Below, in pieces: positions 1 to 7,858 of a DNA stretch of 21,312 nt; the stretch's first letter is position 1; each line of letters starts with the position of its first letter. The notes beneath the pieces were generated by a model. That model searched no databases. It saw only the letters and a program-made list of their open reading frames with translations, and was not told where the DNA came from. Made by a program: the position numbers and the translations under genes. Origin of the DNA: DASYHS01 sp035998295 (GTDB lineage: Bacteria > Pseudomonadota > Alphaproteobacteria > Azospirillales > Azospirillaceae); the NCBI RefSeq assembly GCF_035998295.1, contig NZ_DASYHS010000063.1:1-21312 (forward strand). Reading direction: 5' to 3'.

Positions 1-517
1 CCACAAGCAGTACAAGGCGGCCGGCTTCGATCCCGAGAAGATGCCGATGGCGAGCCTGACGACCTCGGAGGTCGAGATCGCGGCCATGGGCGGCGAATAC
101 GCGGCCGGGCACTTCACCTCGGCGCCGTACTTCATGGGCCATGAGTCGCCCGAGAACGCCGCCTTCGTCGAGAACTACCAGCGGCGCTACGGCAAGGACG
201 CGGTGACCCATTTCGTCTCCGAGCCCGCCTATTTCCAGATCCACCTGTTCCGCCAGGCGGTCGAGAAGCTGGCGCCGGGCGACATCTCGCCCATCAACAT
301 CCGCGACGCGGTCGCGGGCATCGAGATCACGGCGCCCCAGGGCCGGGTCAAAGTCGATCCCGACAACCTGCACTGCTACCTGTGGCCGAAGATCGGCCAG
401 GCCCAGTCCAACGGGCAGTTCAAGGTCCTCGAACAGTCCTCCGAGTGGGTCAAGCCCGAGCCCTACTGGGCCTATCCCGGGCAGGAATGCACGGCCGAAG
501 GCCTGAAGGGCGCCTGA
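1..517 (+). CDS. UrtA-like amide/urea ABC transporter substrate-binding protein, 3' end only
   Basis: This is the C-terminal 171 residues of a periplasmic binding protein; the start lies beyond the left window edge, and the first complete codon begins at base 2. The visible part looks like the last lobe of the branched-chain amino acid/urea/amide binding family (Peripla_BP_5/6, to which UrtA, FmdD and AmiC belong). Features are a segment with ENAAFVENYQRRYGKDAVTH, a stretch ending in VKVDPDNLHCYLWPKIGQ, and the KPEPYW tail typical of UrtA-like proteins. The product should bind a small amide or urea in the periplasm and deliver it to the permeases encoded just downstream. A strong GC hairpin follows the stop codon, which may let this gene be expressed above the membrane components. 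Substrate is inferred from the downstream amidase; urea is the alternative. The family call is firm, the ligand is not. Confidence 0.85.
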   Translation, partial: HKQYKAAGFDPEKMPMASLTTSEVEIAAMGGEYAAGHFTSAPYFMGHESPENAAFVENYQRRYGKDAVTHFVSEPAYFQIHLFRQAVEKLAPGDISPINIRDAVAGIEITAPQGRVKVDPDNLHCYLWPKIGQAQSNGQFKVLEQSSEWVKPEPYWAYPGQECTAEGLKGA

Positions 518-539
518 GCCGGGCCGCGTGGGCACAGTC

Positions 540-562
540 GGGGCGGGCCGCCGGCCCGCCCC
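540..562. repeat. GC-rich intercistronic hairpin, copy 1
   Basis: A perfect inverted repeat: arms GGGGCGGGCC (540-549) and GGCCCGCCCC (553-562) around a GCC loop. It lies between the stop of the binding-protein gene and the ribosome binding site (GGAGG, 567-571) of the first permease. No T-run follows, so it is not a classical terminator. It could block 3'-exonuclease or cause partial termination so that binding-protein mRNA exceeds permease mRNA. The same core recurs after the amidase gene at 5216-5240. Confidence 0.6.
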
Positions 563-576
563 CTCCGGAGGACCTC

Positions 577-1446
577 ATGGACATCTTCCTCGGTCAGATC
601 TTCACCGGGCTGAGCATCGGCTCGATCCTGCTGCTCGTGGCGCTCGGCCTCGCGATCATCTACGGCTCCATGGGGGTCATCAACCTCGCCCATGGCGAGT
701 TCGTCATGCTCGGCGCCTACGGCTCCTGGTTCCTGCAGAGCATGTTCGGCGTCCCGTTCCTGCCCTGCCTGGTGCTGGTCTTCCTCATGGTGGCCGCCGC
801 CGGCTGGCTGGTCGAGCGCGGCATCGTGCAGTTCTTGTACCACCGGCCGCTGGACACGATCCTGGCGACCTGGGGCATCGGCATCATCCTGCAGCAGGCG
901 ATCCGCCTGTCGGCCGGGGCGGAGCTGCGCTACGTCCAGACGCCGGACTGGCTCTCGGGCAGCGTCGACGTCTTCGGCGTCGTGGTCGCCAGCTACCGGC
1001 TGTTCATCCTGGCGGTGACCGGCGGGCTGCTGGTGCTGACCTGGTACGTGGTCCAGCGCACCGAGTTTGGCATGAAGCTGCGCGCCGTGACCCAGAACCG
1101 GGAAATGGCGAGCTGCTACGGCATCAACGCGCCTCGCGTCTTCGGCGCCACCTTCGCCTTCGGCTCGGGCCTGGCCGGCTTGGCCGGCGCGCTCGTCGCC
1201 CCGATCAAGAGCGTGTCGCCCGACATGGGCACGAGCTACGTCGTCGACGCCTTCATGGTGGTGGTGGTCGGCGGCGTCGGCAGCCTGGTCGGGACCGTCG
1301 CCAGCTCGGGCCTGCTCGGCGGCGGCTCCGCGGCGATCGCCTTCGTCCTGAACGACACGCTGGCCAAGGCGCTCGTCTTCCTCGCGGTCGTCGTGCTGGT
1401 GCGCTTCCGGCCCCAGGGCCTGTTCGCCGACCGCGGCCGGCGCTGA
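577..1446 (+). CDS. urtB: UrtB-type ABC transporter permease (amide/urea)
   Basis: A 289-residue inner-membrane permease of the LivH/UrtB family. It starts at ATG 577, five bases after GGAGG (567-571). The protein is almost entirely hydrophobic. It carries the family signature near the N-terminus (GVINLAHGEFVMLGAY, about residues 34-49) and a C-terminal cytoplasmic tail rich in arginine (RFRPQGLFADRGRR), where the family contacts its ATPases. The cytoplasmic coupling segment containing RTEFGMKLRAVTQNREMA and GINAP is also typical. With the UrtC-like partner it would form the channel for the substrate delivered by the upstream binding protein. It belongs to the same operon as the genes on either side. 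The symbol reflects family resemblance to urea transporters; the adjacent amidase suggests short-chain amides as an equally likely substrate. Confidence 0.9.
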   Translation: MDIFLGQIFTGLSIGSILLLVALGLAIIYGSMGVINLAHGEFVMLGAYGSWFLQSMFGVPFLPCLVLVFLMVAAAGWLVERGIVQFLYHRPLDTILATWGIGIILQQAIRLSAGAELRYVQTPDWLSGSVDVFGVVVASYRLFILAVTGGLLVLTWYVVQRTEFGMKLRAVTQNREMASCYGINAPRVFGATFAFGSGLAGLAGALVAPIKSVSPDMGTSYVVDAFMVVVVGGVGSLVGTVASSGLLGGGSAAIAFVLNDTLAKALVFLAVVVLVRFRPQGLFADRGRR

Positions 1447-1457
1447 GGCACCCGCCC

Positions 1458-2609
1458 ATGCCCGCCGCCGACACTCCCGTCGCCCCGAGAGCATCAATGA
1501 CCCGCACCAAGTCCCATGCGCAACTCGCGGCCTATCTCGTCTTCTGCGTCGCGATCCTCGCGGTCCCGACCTTCGTCGACGACGCGTTCCTGCTCAACAA
1601 ATATGCGCGCTACCTGGCGCTCGGCCTCGCCGCCGCCGCGATCAGCCTGAGCTGGGGGTACTGCGGCATCCTCAATCTCGGCCAGGGCGTCAGCTTCGGC
1701 CTTGGCGCCTACGCGATCGCGATGCACCTCAAGCTGGAGACGAGCCCCATCCACACCGGTTCGGGCGGGCTGCCCGACTTCATGATGTGGAACAACCTCG
1801 ACAGCCTGCCCTGGTTCTGGGTGCCGTTCCAGTCCGGCGCCTTCGCGCTGGCGGCCGGCGTGCTGCTGCCGGGGCTGGTCGCGGCGCTGCTGGGCTGGTT
1901 CATGTTCCGGGCGCGCATCACCGGCGTCTACGTCGCGATCATCACGCTCGCGATGCTGGTCGTCGTGAACCTGCTGGTGGTCGACCGGCAGGCCTATACC
2001 GGCGGCTTCAACGGCATCACCGACCTCGCCTGGCTCCAGGTCGGCGGCGTCGAGTTCGACCCCTACGGCCCCGCCTTCTACTATCTGTGCGCGGGCTCGC
2101 TGTCGGTCTGCCTGCTGCTCGGCCTCGCGCTCACCCGCAGCAAGGCCGGCACGATCATGCAGGCCATCCGCGGCGACGGCGAACGGGTCCGGTTCTTCGG
2201 CTACGACGTCGCCGCCTACCAGATCCTCGCCTTCTCCGTCTCGGCGGCCATGGCCGGGATCGCGGGCATGCTCTACGCGATGGTGCTGGAGTTCGCGGCC
2301 CCGACCTTCATGGGCGTGTCGCTCAGCCTCTCCATGGTGATCTGGGCGGCGGTCGGCGGCCGTGGGTCGCTGCTGGGCGCCGCCATCGGGGCGATCCTCG
2401 TCAACTTCATGCAGGGCAGCCTGTCGGAGGCCTTCCTCGACACCTGGCAGCTCCTGCTCGGCGCCATCTTCATCCTGGTCGTCGTCTTCCTGCCGCGCGG
2501 CCTCGCGGGCCTGTTCGAGGCCGGCTTCGAGCGGCTGTCGCGCCACCGCGCGTCCAGTGCCGCCGGCGGCGGGGCGGCCGTCCCCCTGGACACGCGCAAG
2601 GGAGCCTGA
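1458..2609 (+). CDS. urtC: UrtC-type ABC transporter permease (amide/urea)
   Basis: The second inner-membrane permease subunit (LivM/UrtC family), 383 residues from ATG 1458. It shows the internal signature LNLGQGVSFGLGAYAIAM, a long cytoplasmic segment with TRSKAGTIMQAIRGDGERVRFFGYDV (the coupling region, split here by the family's usual spacing), and a C-terminal PRGLAGLFE tail. Start choice: ATG 1458 has GAGG at 1445-1448, nine bases upstream, and leaves only 11 bases after the urtB stop. An in-frame ATG at 1497 would give 370 residues but has only a weak GAGAG before it. The extra N-terminal residues are Ala/Pro-rich and unremarkable. The gene ends 3 bases before the first ATPase gene, so translational coupling is likely. 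Confidence 0.88.
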   Translation: MPAADTPVAPRASMTRTKSHAQLAAYLVFCVAILAVPTFVDDAFLLNKYARYLALGLAAAAISLSWGYCGILNLGQGVSFGLGAYAIAMHLKLETSPIHTGSGGLPDFMMWNNLDSLPWFWVPFQSGAFALAAGVLLPGLVAALLGWFMFRARITGVYVAIITLAMLVVVNLLVVDRQAYTGGFNGITDLAWLQVGGVEFDPYGPAFYYLCAGSLSVCLLLGLALTRSKAGTIMQAIRGDGERVRFFGYDVAAYQILAFSVSAAMAGIAGMLYAMVLEFAAPTFMGVSLSLSMVIWAAVGGRGSLLGAAIGAILVNFMQGSLSEAFLDTWQLLLGAIFILVVVFLPRGLAGLFEAGFERLSRHRASSAAGGGAAVPLDTRKGA

Positions 2610-2612
2610 GAC

Positions 2613-3362
2613 ATGACCTATCTCGAACTCCACGGCCTCGAGGTCAGCTTCGACGGCTTCAAGGCGGTCAACGGCCTGGACCTCTCGGTCGCGCGCGGCG
2701 AGCTGCGCTGCCTGCTCGGCGCGAACGGGGCGGGCAAGTCCACGACCATGGACCTGATCTGCGGCCGGACGAGGCCGACCGGCGGGCGCATCCTCCTCGA
2801 CGGCCGGGACATCACCTACGAGCCCGAATACGAGCGAGCGCGCCGCGGCGTCGGGCGCAAGTTCCAGGTGCCGAGCGTGTTCAAGGAGCTCACCGTCCGC
2901 GAGAACCTGGACGTCGCCCGGTCCCGGCACCCGAGTCCGCTGCGCACGCTGCGGATCTTCACCGGCCCGGCCCTCGACGACCGCGTCGCCGAGGTGGTCG
3001 AGCTGGTCGGGCTGGACGACGAGCTCGACACCCGGGCCGGATACCTGTCGCACGGCCAGACGCAGTGGCTGGAGATCGCGATGCTGCTGGTCCAGGACAG
3101 CGCGCTGATCCTGATGGACGAGCCGACCGCCGGCATGACCATCCAGGAGACCCGCAAGACCTCCGAGATCTTCAACCGCCTGCGCGGCCGGCACACCCTG
3201 ATCGTGGTCGAGCACGACATGGCCTTCGTGCGCGAGATCGCGCAGACGATCACCGTCCTCCACCAGGGCCGGTGCCTGTCGGAGGGCACGATCGCCCAGG
3301 TCGAGAGCGACCCCCGGGTCAAGGAAGCCTATCTCGGAAGCGGAGGGATCACGCATGCTTGA
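2613..3362 (+). CDS. urtD: UrtD-type ABC transporter ATP-binding protein
   Basis: A 249-residue ATPase subunit of the LivG/UrtD family. Walker A is GANGAGKST at residues 36-44, the Q-loop region follows at KFQVPSVF, the signature motif is LSHGQ at 145-149 (instead of LSGGQ, as is usual for UrtD), Walker B ends in D169-E170, and the switch histidine lies in VEHDM at about residue 201. It acts at the cytoplasmic face, pairing with the UrtE-like ATPase to power the two permeases. GGGAG just upstream serves as the ribosome binding site. Its last 8 bases overlap the start of the next ATPase gene, a strong sign of coupled translation. Confidence 0.92.
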   Translation: MTYLELHGLEVSFDGFKAVNGLDLSVARGELRCLLGANGAGKSTTMDLICGRTRPTGGRILLDGRDITYEPEYERARRGVGRKFQVPSVFKELTVRENLDVARSRHPSPLRTLRIFTGPALDDRVAEVVELVGLDDELDTRAGYLSHGQTQWLEIAMLLVQDSALILMDEPTAGMTIQETRKTSEIFNRLRGRHTLIVVEHDMAFVREIAQTITVLHQGRCLSEGTIAQVESDPRVKEAYLGSGGITHA

Positions 3363-4050
3363 GATGTCGGCGGTCACCTCGTACTACGGCAGCAGCCCGG
3401 TCCTCCAGAACGTCAGCTTCGACGTTCCCGCGGGCGCGCTCCTCAGCGTGCTCGGCCGCAACGGCGTCGGCAAGACGACGCTGATGCGCACCGTCATGGG
3501 CCTGACCGACAGGGCCACCGGCCGGATCGGGCTGGGCGGGCGCGACATCCGGCCGGAACCGACCCACCGGCGCGCCGGGCTCGGGATCGGCTACGTTCCC
3601 CAGGGGCGCGGGATCGTCGGCCGGTTCACCGTGCGCGAGAACATCCTGATGGGCAGCTTCGCGCGCCCGGACGGCCGGCGCGAGCTGCCGCAGCTCGCCT
3701 TCGAGCTGTTCCCGTATCTGCGCGACAACCTGGAGCGGCGGGGCGGCGACCTCTCGGGCGGCCAGCAGCAGCAGCTCGCGATCGCGCGCGCGCTGGCGGC
3801 CGGGCCTAAGGTCCTGCTGCTCGACGAGCCGACCGAGGGCATCCAGCCGAACATCGTCGAGCAGATCCAGGACGCGATCACCGCGCTCAACCGCAAGCAC
3901 GGCCTGACGGTCGTGCTGGTCGAGCAGAACGTCGCCTTCGCGCGCAGGGCGTCGGACCGGTTCCTGATGCTCGACAAGGGCAGGGTGGCCGCCCAGGGGC
4001 GGGCCGCCGACCTGTCGGACGACCTCGTCCACCGGCATATGACGGTGTGA
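3355..4050 (+). CDS. urtE: UrtE-type ABC transporter ATP-binding protein
   Basis: A 231-residue ATPase subunit of the LivF/UrtE family. Walker A is GRNGVGKT (residues 34-41), the Q-loop is GYVPQGRG, the signature is LSGGQ at 133-137 followed by the glutamine run QQQ typical of UrtE, Walker B ends in D157-E158, and the switch histidine is replaced by glutamine in VEQNV, which is normal in this subfamily. It starts inside the end of the upstream ATPase gene (8-base overlap). The 109 bases between this gene and the amidase gene hold small GC hairpins (for example GCCCC-TAA-GGGGC, 4102-4114) but no obvious terminator, so read-through into the amidase gene is plausible. Confidence 0.92.
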   Translation: MLEMSAVTSYYGSSPVLQNVSFDVPAGALLSVLGRNGVGKTTLMRTVMGLTDRATGRIGLGGRDIRPEPTHRRAGLGIGYVPQGRGIVGRFTVRENILMGSFARPDGRRELPQLAFELFPYLRDNLERRGGDLSGGQQQQLAIARALAAGPKVLLLDEPTEGIQPNIVEQIQDAITALNRKHGLTVVLVEQNVAFARRASDRFLMLDKGRVAAQGRAADLSDDLVHRHMTV

Positions 4051-4159
4051 GCGGGACGCGCGGCCGGAAATCGCGGCGGGCGCCGGGCACGCCCGAACCG
4101 CGCCCCTAAGGGGCAATCGGACCAGGCCCATCCTGATCGATGAAAAAGGAGCAGCAATC

Positions 4160-5197
4160 ATGTTGCATGGTGACATCTCTAGCAGCAACGACACCGTCGG
4201 CGTGGCCGTGGTCAACTACAAGATGCCGCGGCTGCACACCCGGGCGGAGGTGCTGGAGAACGCCCGCAAGATCGCCGAGATGATCCAGGGCATGAAGATC
4301 GGCCTGCCGGGCATGGACCTCGTGGTCTTTCCCGAATACAGCACCCACGGGATCATGTACGACCCGAAGGAGATGATGGAGACCGCCTCGACCTGCCCGG
4401 GCGAGGAGACGGAGATCTTCGCCGAGGCGTGCCGCAAGGCCAAGGTCTGGGGCGTGTTCTCCCTGACCGGCGAGCGCCACGAGGAGCATCCGCACAAAGC
4501 ACCCTACAACACCCTCATCCTGATGAACGACAAGGGCGAGGTGGTCCAGAAATACCGCAAGATCATGCCCTGGGTCCCGATCGAGGGCTGGTATCCCGGC
4601 AACTGCACCTACGTCTCCGAAGGGCCCAAGGGCCTGAAGATCAGCCTCATCATCTGCGACGACGGCAACTATCCCGAGATCTGGCGCGACTGCGCCATGA
4701 AGGGCGCCGAGCTGATCATCCGCTGCCAGGGCTACATGTACCCGGCCAAGGAGCAGCAGATCATCATGTCCAAGGCGATGGCCTGGGCGAACAACGTCTA
4801 CGTCGCGGTCGCCAACGCGTCCGGCTTCGACGGCGTCTACTCGTATTTCGGCCATTCCGCGCTGGTCGGCTTCGACGGCCGCACGCTGGGCGAATGCGGC
4901 ACCGAGGAGAACGGCATCCAGTACGCGCAGCTCTCCACGTCGCTGATCCGCGACGCGCGCAAGAACATGCAGTCCCAGAACCACCTCTTCAAGCTCGTCC
5001 ACCGCGGCTACACCGGCAAGATCAACTCGCGCGAGGACGCCAAGGGCGAGGTCGCCTGCGTCTACGACTTCTACCGCGAGTGGATCAACGATCCGGAGGG
5101 CACGCGCGCCAAGGTCGAGGCGATGACCCGCGGCACGGTCGGGACCGACGAATGCCCGATCGAGGGCATCCCGCACGAGTTGGCGGAGCACCGCTGA
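4160..5197 (+). CDS. amiE: Aliphatic amidase AmiE
   Basis: A 345-residue cytoplasmic enzyme of the nitrilase superfamily that hydrolyses short aliphatic amides (acetamide, propionamide and similar) to the carboxylic acid and ammonia. It is close, residue for residue, to the Pseudomonas aeruginosa enzyme as I recall it, starting from the N-terminal GDISSSNDTVGVAVVNYKMP. The catalytic set is intact at the same numbering: E59 (VVFPEY), K134 (KYRKI), E142 (PIEGW) and C166 (IICDDGN). Length matches the family (346). The ribosome binding site AAGGAG precedes ATG 4160 with good spacing. The gene follows an amide/urea-type ABC transporter, so uptake and hydrolysis are linked. The Pseudomonas regulators AmiC and AmiR and the AmiS channel are not in the window. 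A repeated GC hairpin follows the stop codon. Confidence 0.96.
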   Translation: MLHGDISSSNDTVGVAVVNYKMPRLHTRAEVLENARKIAEMIQGMKIGLPGMDLVVFPEYSTHGIMYDPKEMMETASTCPGEETEIFAEACRKAKVWGVFSLTGERHEEHPHKAPYNTLILMNDKGEVVQKYRKIMPWVPIEGWYPGNCTYVSEGPKGLKISLIICDDGNYPEIWRDCAMKGAELIIRCQGYMYPAKEQQIIMSKAMAWANNVYVAVANASGFDGVYSYFGHSALVGFDGRTLGECGTEENGIQYAQLSTSLIRDARKNMQSQNHLFKLVHRGYTGKINSREDAKGEVACVYDFYREWINDPEGTRAKVEAMTRGTVGTDECPIEGIPHELAEHR

Positions 5198-5215
5198 GCG
5201 ACGGTGCTTGGATCG

Positions 5216-5240
5216 GGGGGCGGGCCGCCGGCCCGCCCCC
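5216..5240. repeat. GC-rich intercistronic hairpin, copy 2
   Basis: Arms GGGGGCGGGCC (5216-5226) and GGCCCGCCCCC (5230-5240) around a GCC loop. The core is identical to the element at 540-562. Outer bases ATCGGG (5212-5217) and CCCGAT (5243-5248) could lengthen the stem in an alternative fold with a bulge. It sits between the amidase stop (5195-5197) and the GTG start of the ATPase gene. No T-run follows. It may act as an mRNA 3'-end stabiliser or partial terminator separating abundant amidase message from the chaperone genes. Confidence 0.6.
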
Positions 5241-5277
5241 ATCCCGATGACAGGGGCGGCGAAAGGGAGTATCGGGC

Positions 5278-6078
5278 GTGGACTTGAGCGATCACCGCAT
5301 CGTGGAGGAGCCCTATTACCGGGCGGTGGGCAACGAGGTGGCCCTGTTCGAGGCGGCCTACGCGGCGCGGATGCCCGTGATGCTGAAGGGGCCGACCGGC
5401 TGCGGCAAGACCCGCTTCATCGAGCATCTGGCCTGGAAGCTCGGCCGGCCGCTGGTGACCGTCGCCTGCCACGAGGACATGACGGCCTCCGACCTGGTCG
5501 GGCGCTTCCTCCTGGATGCCGACGGCACGGTCTGGCACGACGGGCCGCTGACGCTGGCGGTGCGCCACGGCGCCATCTGCTATCTCGACGAGATCGTGGA
5601 GGCGCGCCAGGACACGACCGTGGTCATCCATCCGCTGACCGACGCGCGGCGCGTCCTGCCGCTGGAGAAGCGCAACGAGCTGGTCCGGGCGCATCCGGAC
5701 TTCCATCTCGTGGTCTCCTACAACCCCGGTTACCAGAGCGTGCTGAAGGACTTGAAGGAATCGACCAAGCAGCGCTTCGCGGCGATCGAGTTCGGCTACC
5801 CGGCCCCCGCGGTCGAGGCCGGGATCGTGGCCCACGAGGCCGGAGTGGCGGACGACGTCGCCCGGCTGCTCGTGCGCATCGCCGGCAGCTCGCGCAACCT
5901 CAAGGGCCAGGGCCTCCAGGAAGGCGTGTCGACCCGAATGCTGATCCATGCCGGGCGGCTGGTGGCGCTCGGCGTGCCGGTGGCCGAGGCGTGCGAGACC
6001 GCGCTCGTGCTGCCGATCACCGACGACGCGGACGTGCGGGACGCCTTCTCGGCCGCCATCGCCGCGTCGATCGGCTGA
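5278..6078 (+). CDS. CbbQ/NirQ/NorQ-family MoxR AAA+ ATPase
   Basis: A 266-residue AAA+ ATPase. It opens with the family's characteristic region (YYRAVGNEVALFEAAY), then Walker A GPTGCGKT at residues 38-45, the segment CHEDMTASDLVGRFLLD (about 64-80), and Walker B CYLDE with D104-E105 followed by VEARQDTTVVIHPL. Further on is VVSYNPGYQSVLKDLK, and the C-terminal CbbQ-type domain contains STRMLIHAGRL. The start is GTG 5278, eight bases after GGGAG. Known relatives work as hexameric motors with a VWA partner to activate RuBisCO (CbbQ/CbbO) or mature nitric oxide or nitrite reductase (NorQ/NorD, NirQ). The VWA partner is encoded 12 bases downstream. No such target enzyme is in the window; the adjacent amidase or transporter is the contextual candidate, which is inference. 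Confidence 0.9.
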   Translation: MDLSDHRIVEEPYYRAVGNEVALFEAAYAARMPVMLKGPTGCGKTRFIEHLAWKLGRPLVTVACHEDMTASDLVGRFLLDADGTVWHDGPLTLAVRHGAICYLDEIVEARQDTTVVIHPLTDARRVLPLEKRNELVRAHPDFHLVVSYNPGYQSVLKDLKESTKQRFAAIEFGYPAPAVEAGIVAHEAGVADDVARLLVRIAGSSRNLKGQGLQEGVSTRMLIHAGRLVALGVPVAEACETALVLPITDDADVRDAFSAAIAASIG

Positions 6079-6090
6079 GCCGGAGGCCCG

Positions 6091-7827
6091 ATGACCGGTT
6101 CGCAGGAAGACGCCGGGGACCTGTCCTTCTCGGCGGTGGAGCGGCGCTTGAAGGCCTATCTGGTCGCGCTGTGGGGGCTGCGGGTGCCGGTGCGTCCAGC
6201 CGCGCCGGACGCGGTGGACGGTGTGCCGCGCCGGGTCAGCTTCGGCGACGGGCTGGTCTGGATGCCCGAGACCTTCCGGGGCGTCGCCGGCCAGCGCGCC
6301 GCCGACCTGTTCCGCGCCTCGCTCGCCCATGTCGGCGCGCATCTGCGCCATTCCGGCCCGCGCTTTCCCGCCGGCAGCCTGAAGCCGCTCCAGATCGCGC
6401 TGGTCTCGCTGGTCGAGGACGCGCGGGTCGAGCGGCTCGCGATGCGCGGCCATCCCGGGCTGTTCCGGGTCTGGGCGCCGTTCCACCTGGCGCGGCCGGG
6501 CGGGGCGGCCACGGCGCCGGCGCTGATGGCCCGGCTCGCCCGCGCGCTGTTCGATCCCGCCTACGAGGATGACGACGCCTGGGTCGACAAGGGCCGCCGG
6601 CTGTTCGCCGAGCGGTCCGCGCGCTGGGAGGACCCGTCGATCAGCCGCGAGATCGGCAACCTGCTCGGCAACGACCTCGGCCAGATGCGCGTCCAGTTCA
6701 ACGCCAGGACCCATGTCGTCGAGCCGGCCTACCGGGACGACAACGCCGGCCTATGGGACTTCGGCGGCGACCCGCCGCAAGGCCTGGAGGCCGAGACCGT
6801 CTACGAGGCGTTCCGGACCGAGCACGAGGAGGTCGAGGACGGCGCGCCCCAGGCCGATCCCGGCCCGACCCCGCCCGAGGCGCCGCCGCCGTCCGCCCCC
6901 GCGGCCCCGCCTCAGGCCGAGGAGATCCTGGCGCCCCCGGTCCGCTACCCGGAATGGGACTACCTGATCGGCCGCGAGCGCCCGGACTGGGTCCGCGTCG
7001 AGGAACGCTCCGCCTATGAGGGCAGCGCCGCGTCGATTGACCGGACCCTGGACCGCCACCGCGCGGTCGCCGACCGGCTGACTGCGCTGGTGCGCTCGGC
7101 CCGGGTGAGCCGTCCGGCCTGGCTGCGGCGCCAGCCGGAGGGCGACCGGCTGGACCTGGACGCCTGCATCGAGGCGGCCCTGGACCGCCGGCGCGGGGAA
7201 AGCCCGGGCACGCGGGTCTACGCGACCCTGGCGCGGCGGCATCGCGACCTGTCCGTGCTGCTGCTGCTCGACGTGTCGGCGTCCACCAGCGACCTCGTCC
7301 GCGGCACGACGCGCACGATCCTGACCGTCGAGCGCGAGGCGACGGCGCTGTTCGCCCATGTGCTGGAGGAGCTGGGCGATCCCTTCGCGGTGCACGCGTT
7401 CCGCTCCAACGGCCGGGAGGAGGTGCGCTACTACAGGATCAAGGACTTCCGCCGCCCCTACGGGCCGGCGGCGAAGGCCCGGCTCGCTGGCCTGGAGGCC
7501 GGGCTGTCGACCCGGCTCGGCACGGCGCTGCGCCACGCCGGGCGCAGCCTCGCGCGCCAGCCGACCCACCGCCGCCTGCTGCTGGTCGTGACCGACGGCG
7601 AGCCCTCGGACGTCGACGTCGCCGACCGGCGCTACCTGGCCGAGGACGCGCGCCGGGCGGTCCTGGGCCTGTCGCATCTCGGGATCGACTGCTTCGGCAT
7701 CGGCCTCGATCCCCAGGGCAGGACCTATCTCGCCCGCATGTTCGGGCAGCGGAACTTCATGGTGATCGACCGGGTGGAGCGCCTGCCGGAGAAGCTGCCC
7801 GCACTCTATCTCCGCCTGACGCACTGA
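6091..7827 (+). CDS. NorD/CbbO-type VWA-domain protein, partner of the MoxR ATPase
   Basis: A 578-residue protein of the CbbO/NorD family. The N-terminal half has the typical block LVEDARVERLAMRGHPGL (about residues 109-126). A Pro/Ala/Glu-rich flexible linker follows at about residues 255-285. The C-terminal von Willebrand factor A domain has its metal-binding MIDAS residues D394-x-S396-x-S398, a threonine near 474-478 (STRLGT) and D502 in TDGEP. It ends in RVERLPEKLPALYLRLTH, also typical. ATG 6091 follows CCGGAGG closely. It should be the substrate-recognition or adaptor subunit for the upstream ATPase. It is shorter than CbbO proteins (usually above 700 residues) and nearer to NorD. The gene is the last of the + strand cluster. 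Confidence 0.88.
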   Translation: MTGSQEDAGDLSFSAVERRLKAYLVALWGLRVPVRPAAPDAVDGVPRRVSFGDGLVWMPETFRGVAGQRAADLFRASLAHVGAHLRHSGPRFPAGSLKPLQIALVSLVEDARVERLAMRGHPGLFRVWAPFHLARPGGAATAPALMARLARALFDPAYEDDDAWVDKGRRLFAERSARWEDPSISREIGNLLGNDLGQMRVQFNARTHVVEPAYRDDNAGLWDFGGDPPQGLEAETVYEAFRTEHEEVEDGAPQADPGPTPPEAPPPSAPAAPPQAEEILAPPVRYPEWDYLIGRERPDWVRVEERSAYEGSAASIDRTLDRHRAVADRLTALVRSARVSRPAWLRRQPEGDRLDLDACIEAALDRRRGESPGTRVYATLARRHRDLSVLLLLDVSASTSDLVRGTTRTILTVEREATALFAHVLEELGDPFAVHAFRSNGREEVRYYRIKDFRRPYGPAAKARLAGLEAGLSTRLGTALRHAGRSLARQPTHRRLLLVVTDGEPSDVDVADRRYLAEDARRAVLGLSHLGIDCFGIGLDPQGRTYLARMFGQRNFMVIDRVERLPEKLPALYLRLTH

Positions 7828-7844
7828 ACGGGGCGCCGCCCCGT
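7828..7844. terminator. Hairpin between convergent genes (possible terminator)
   Basis: A perfect 7-bp stem, ACGGGGC (7828-7834) with GCCCCGT (7838-7844), and a GCC loop. It begins directly after the stop codon of the VWA gene and lies before the end of the oppositely transcribed SPOR gene. There is no T-run on either side, so any terminator action would be of the non-canonical GC-hairpin kind. Confidence 0.4.
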
Positions 7845-7858
7845 CCGGCAGCGCGGCT

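Noticed and set aside
528..1500. A + strand open frame from 528 that runs into the second permease in frame
   Set aside because: The part before 1458 is an Arg/Pro/Gly-rich shadow of the UrtB-type gene; only the portion from 1458 onward is protein-like.
472..3377. Long open frames on the - strand opposite the transporter genes (472-1497 and 1494-3377)
   Set aside because: They encode Arg/His/Asp/Gln-rich, low-complexity sequence with no family resemblance, as expected of the complement of GC-rich genes; the + strand genes are clear family members.
4051..4159. Small hairpins before amiE considered as an AmiR-type antitermination leader
   Set aside because: Stems are only about 5 bp, there is no T-run, and no AmiR or AmiC gene is visible, so the analogy to the Pseudomonas leader is not supported.
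5278..7827. Assignment of the ATPase/VWA pair as NorQD of a denitrification operon or CbbQO of a RuBisCO operon
   Set aside because: No norCB, cbbLS or related gene lies in the window; the family is certain but the target-specific name is not.
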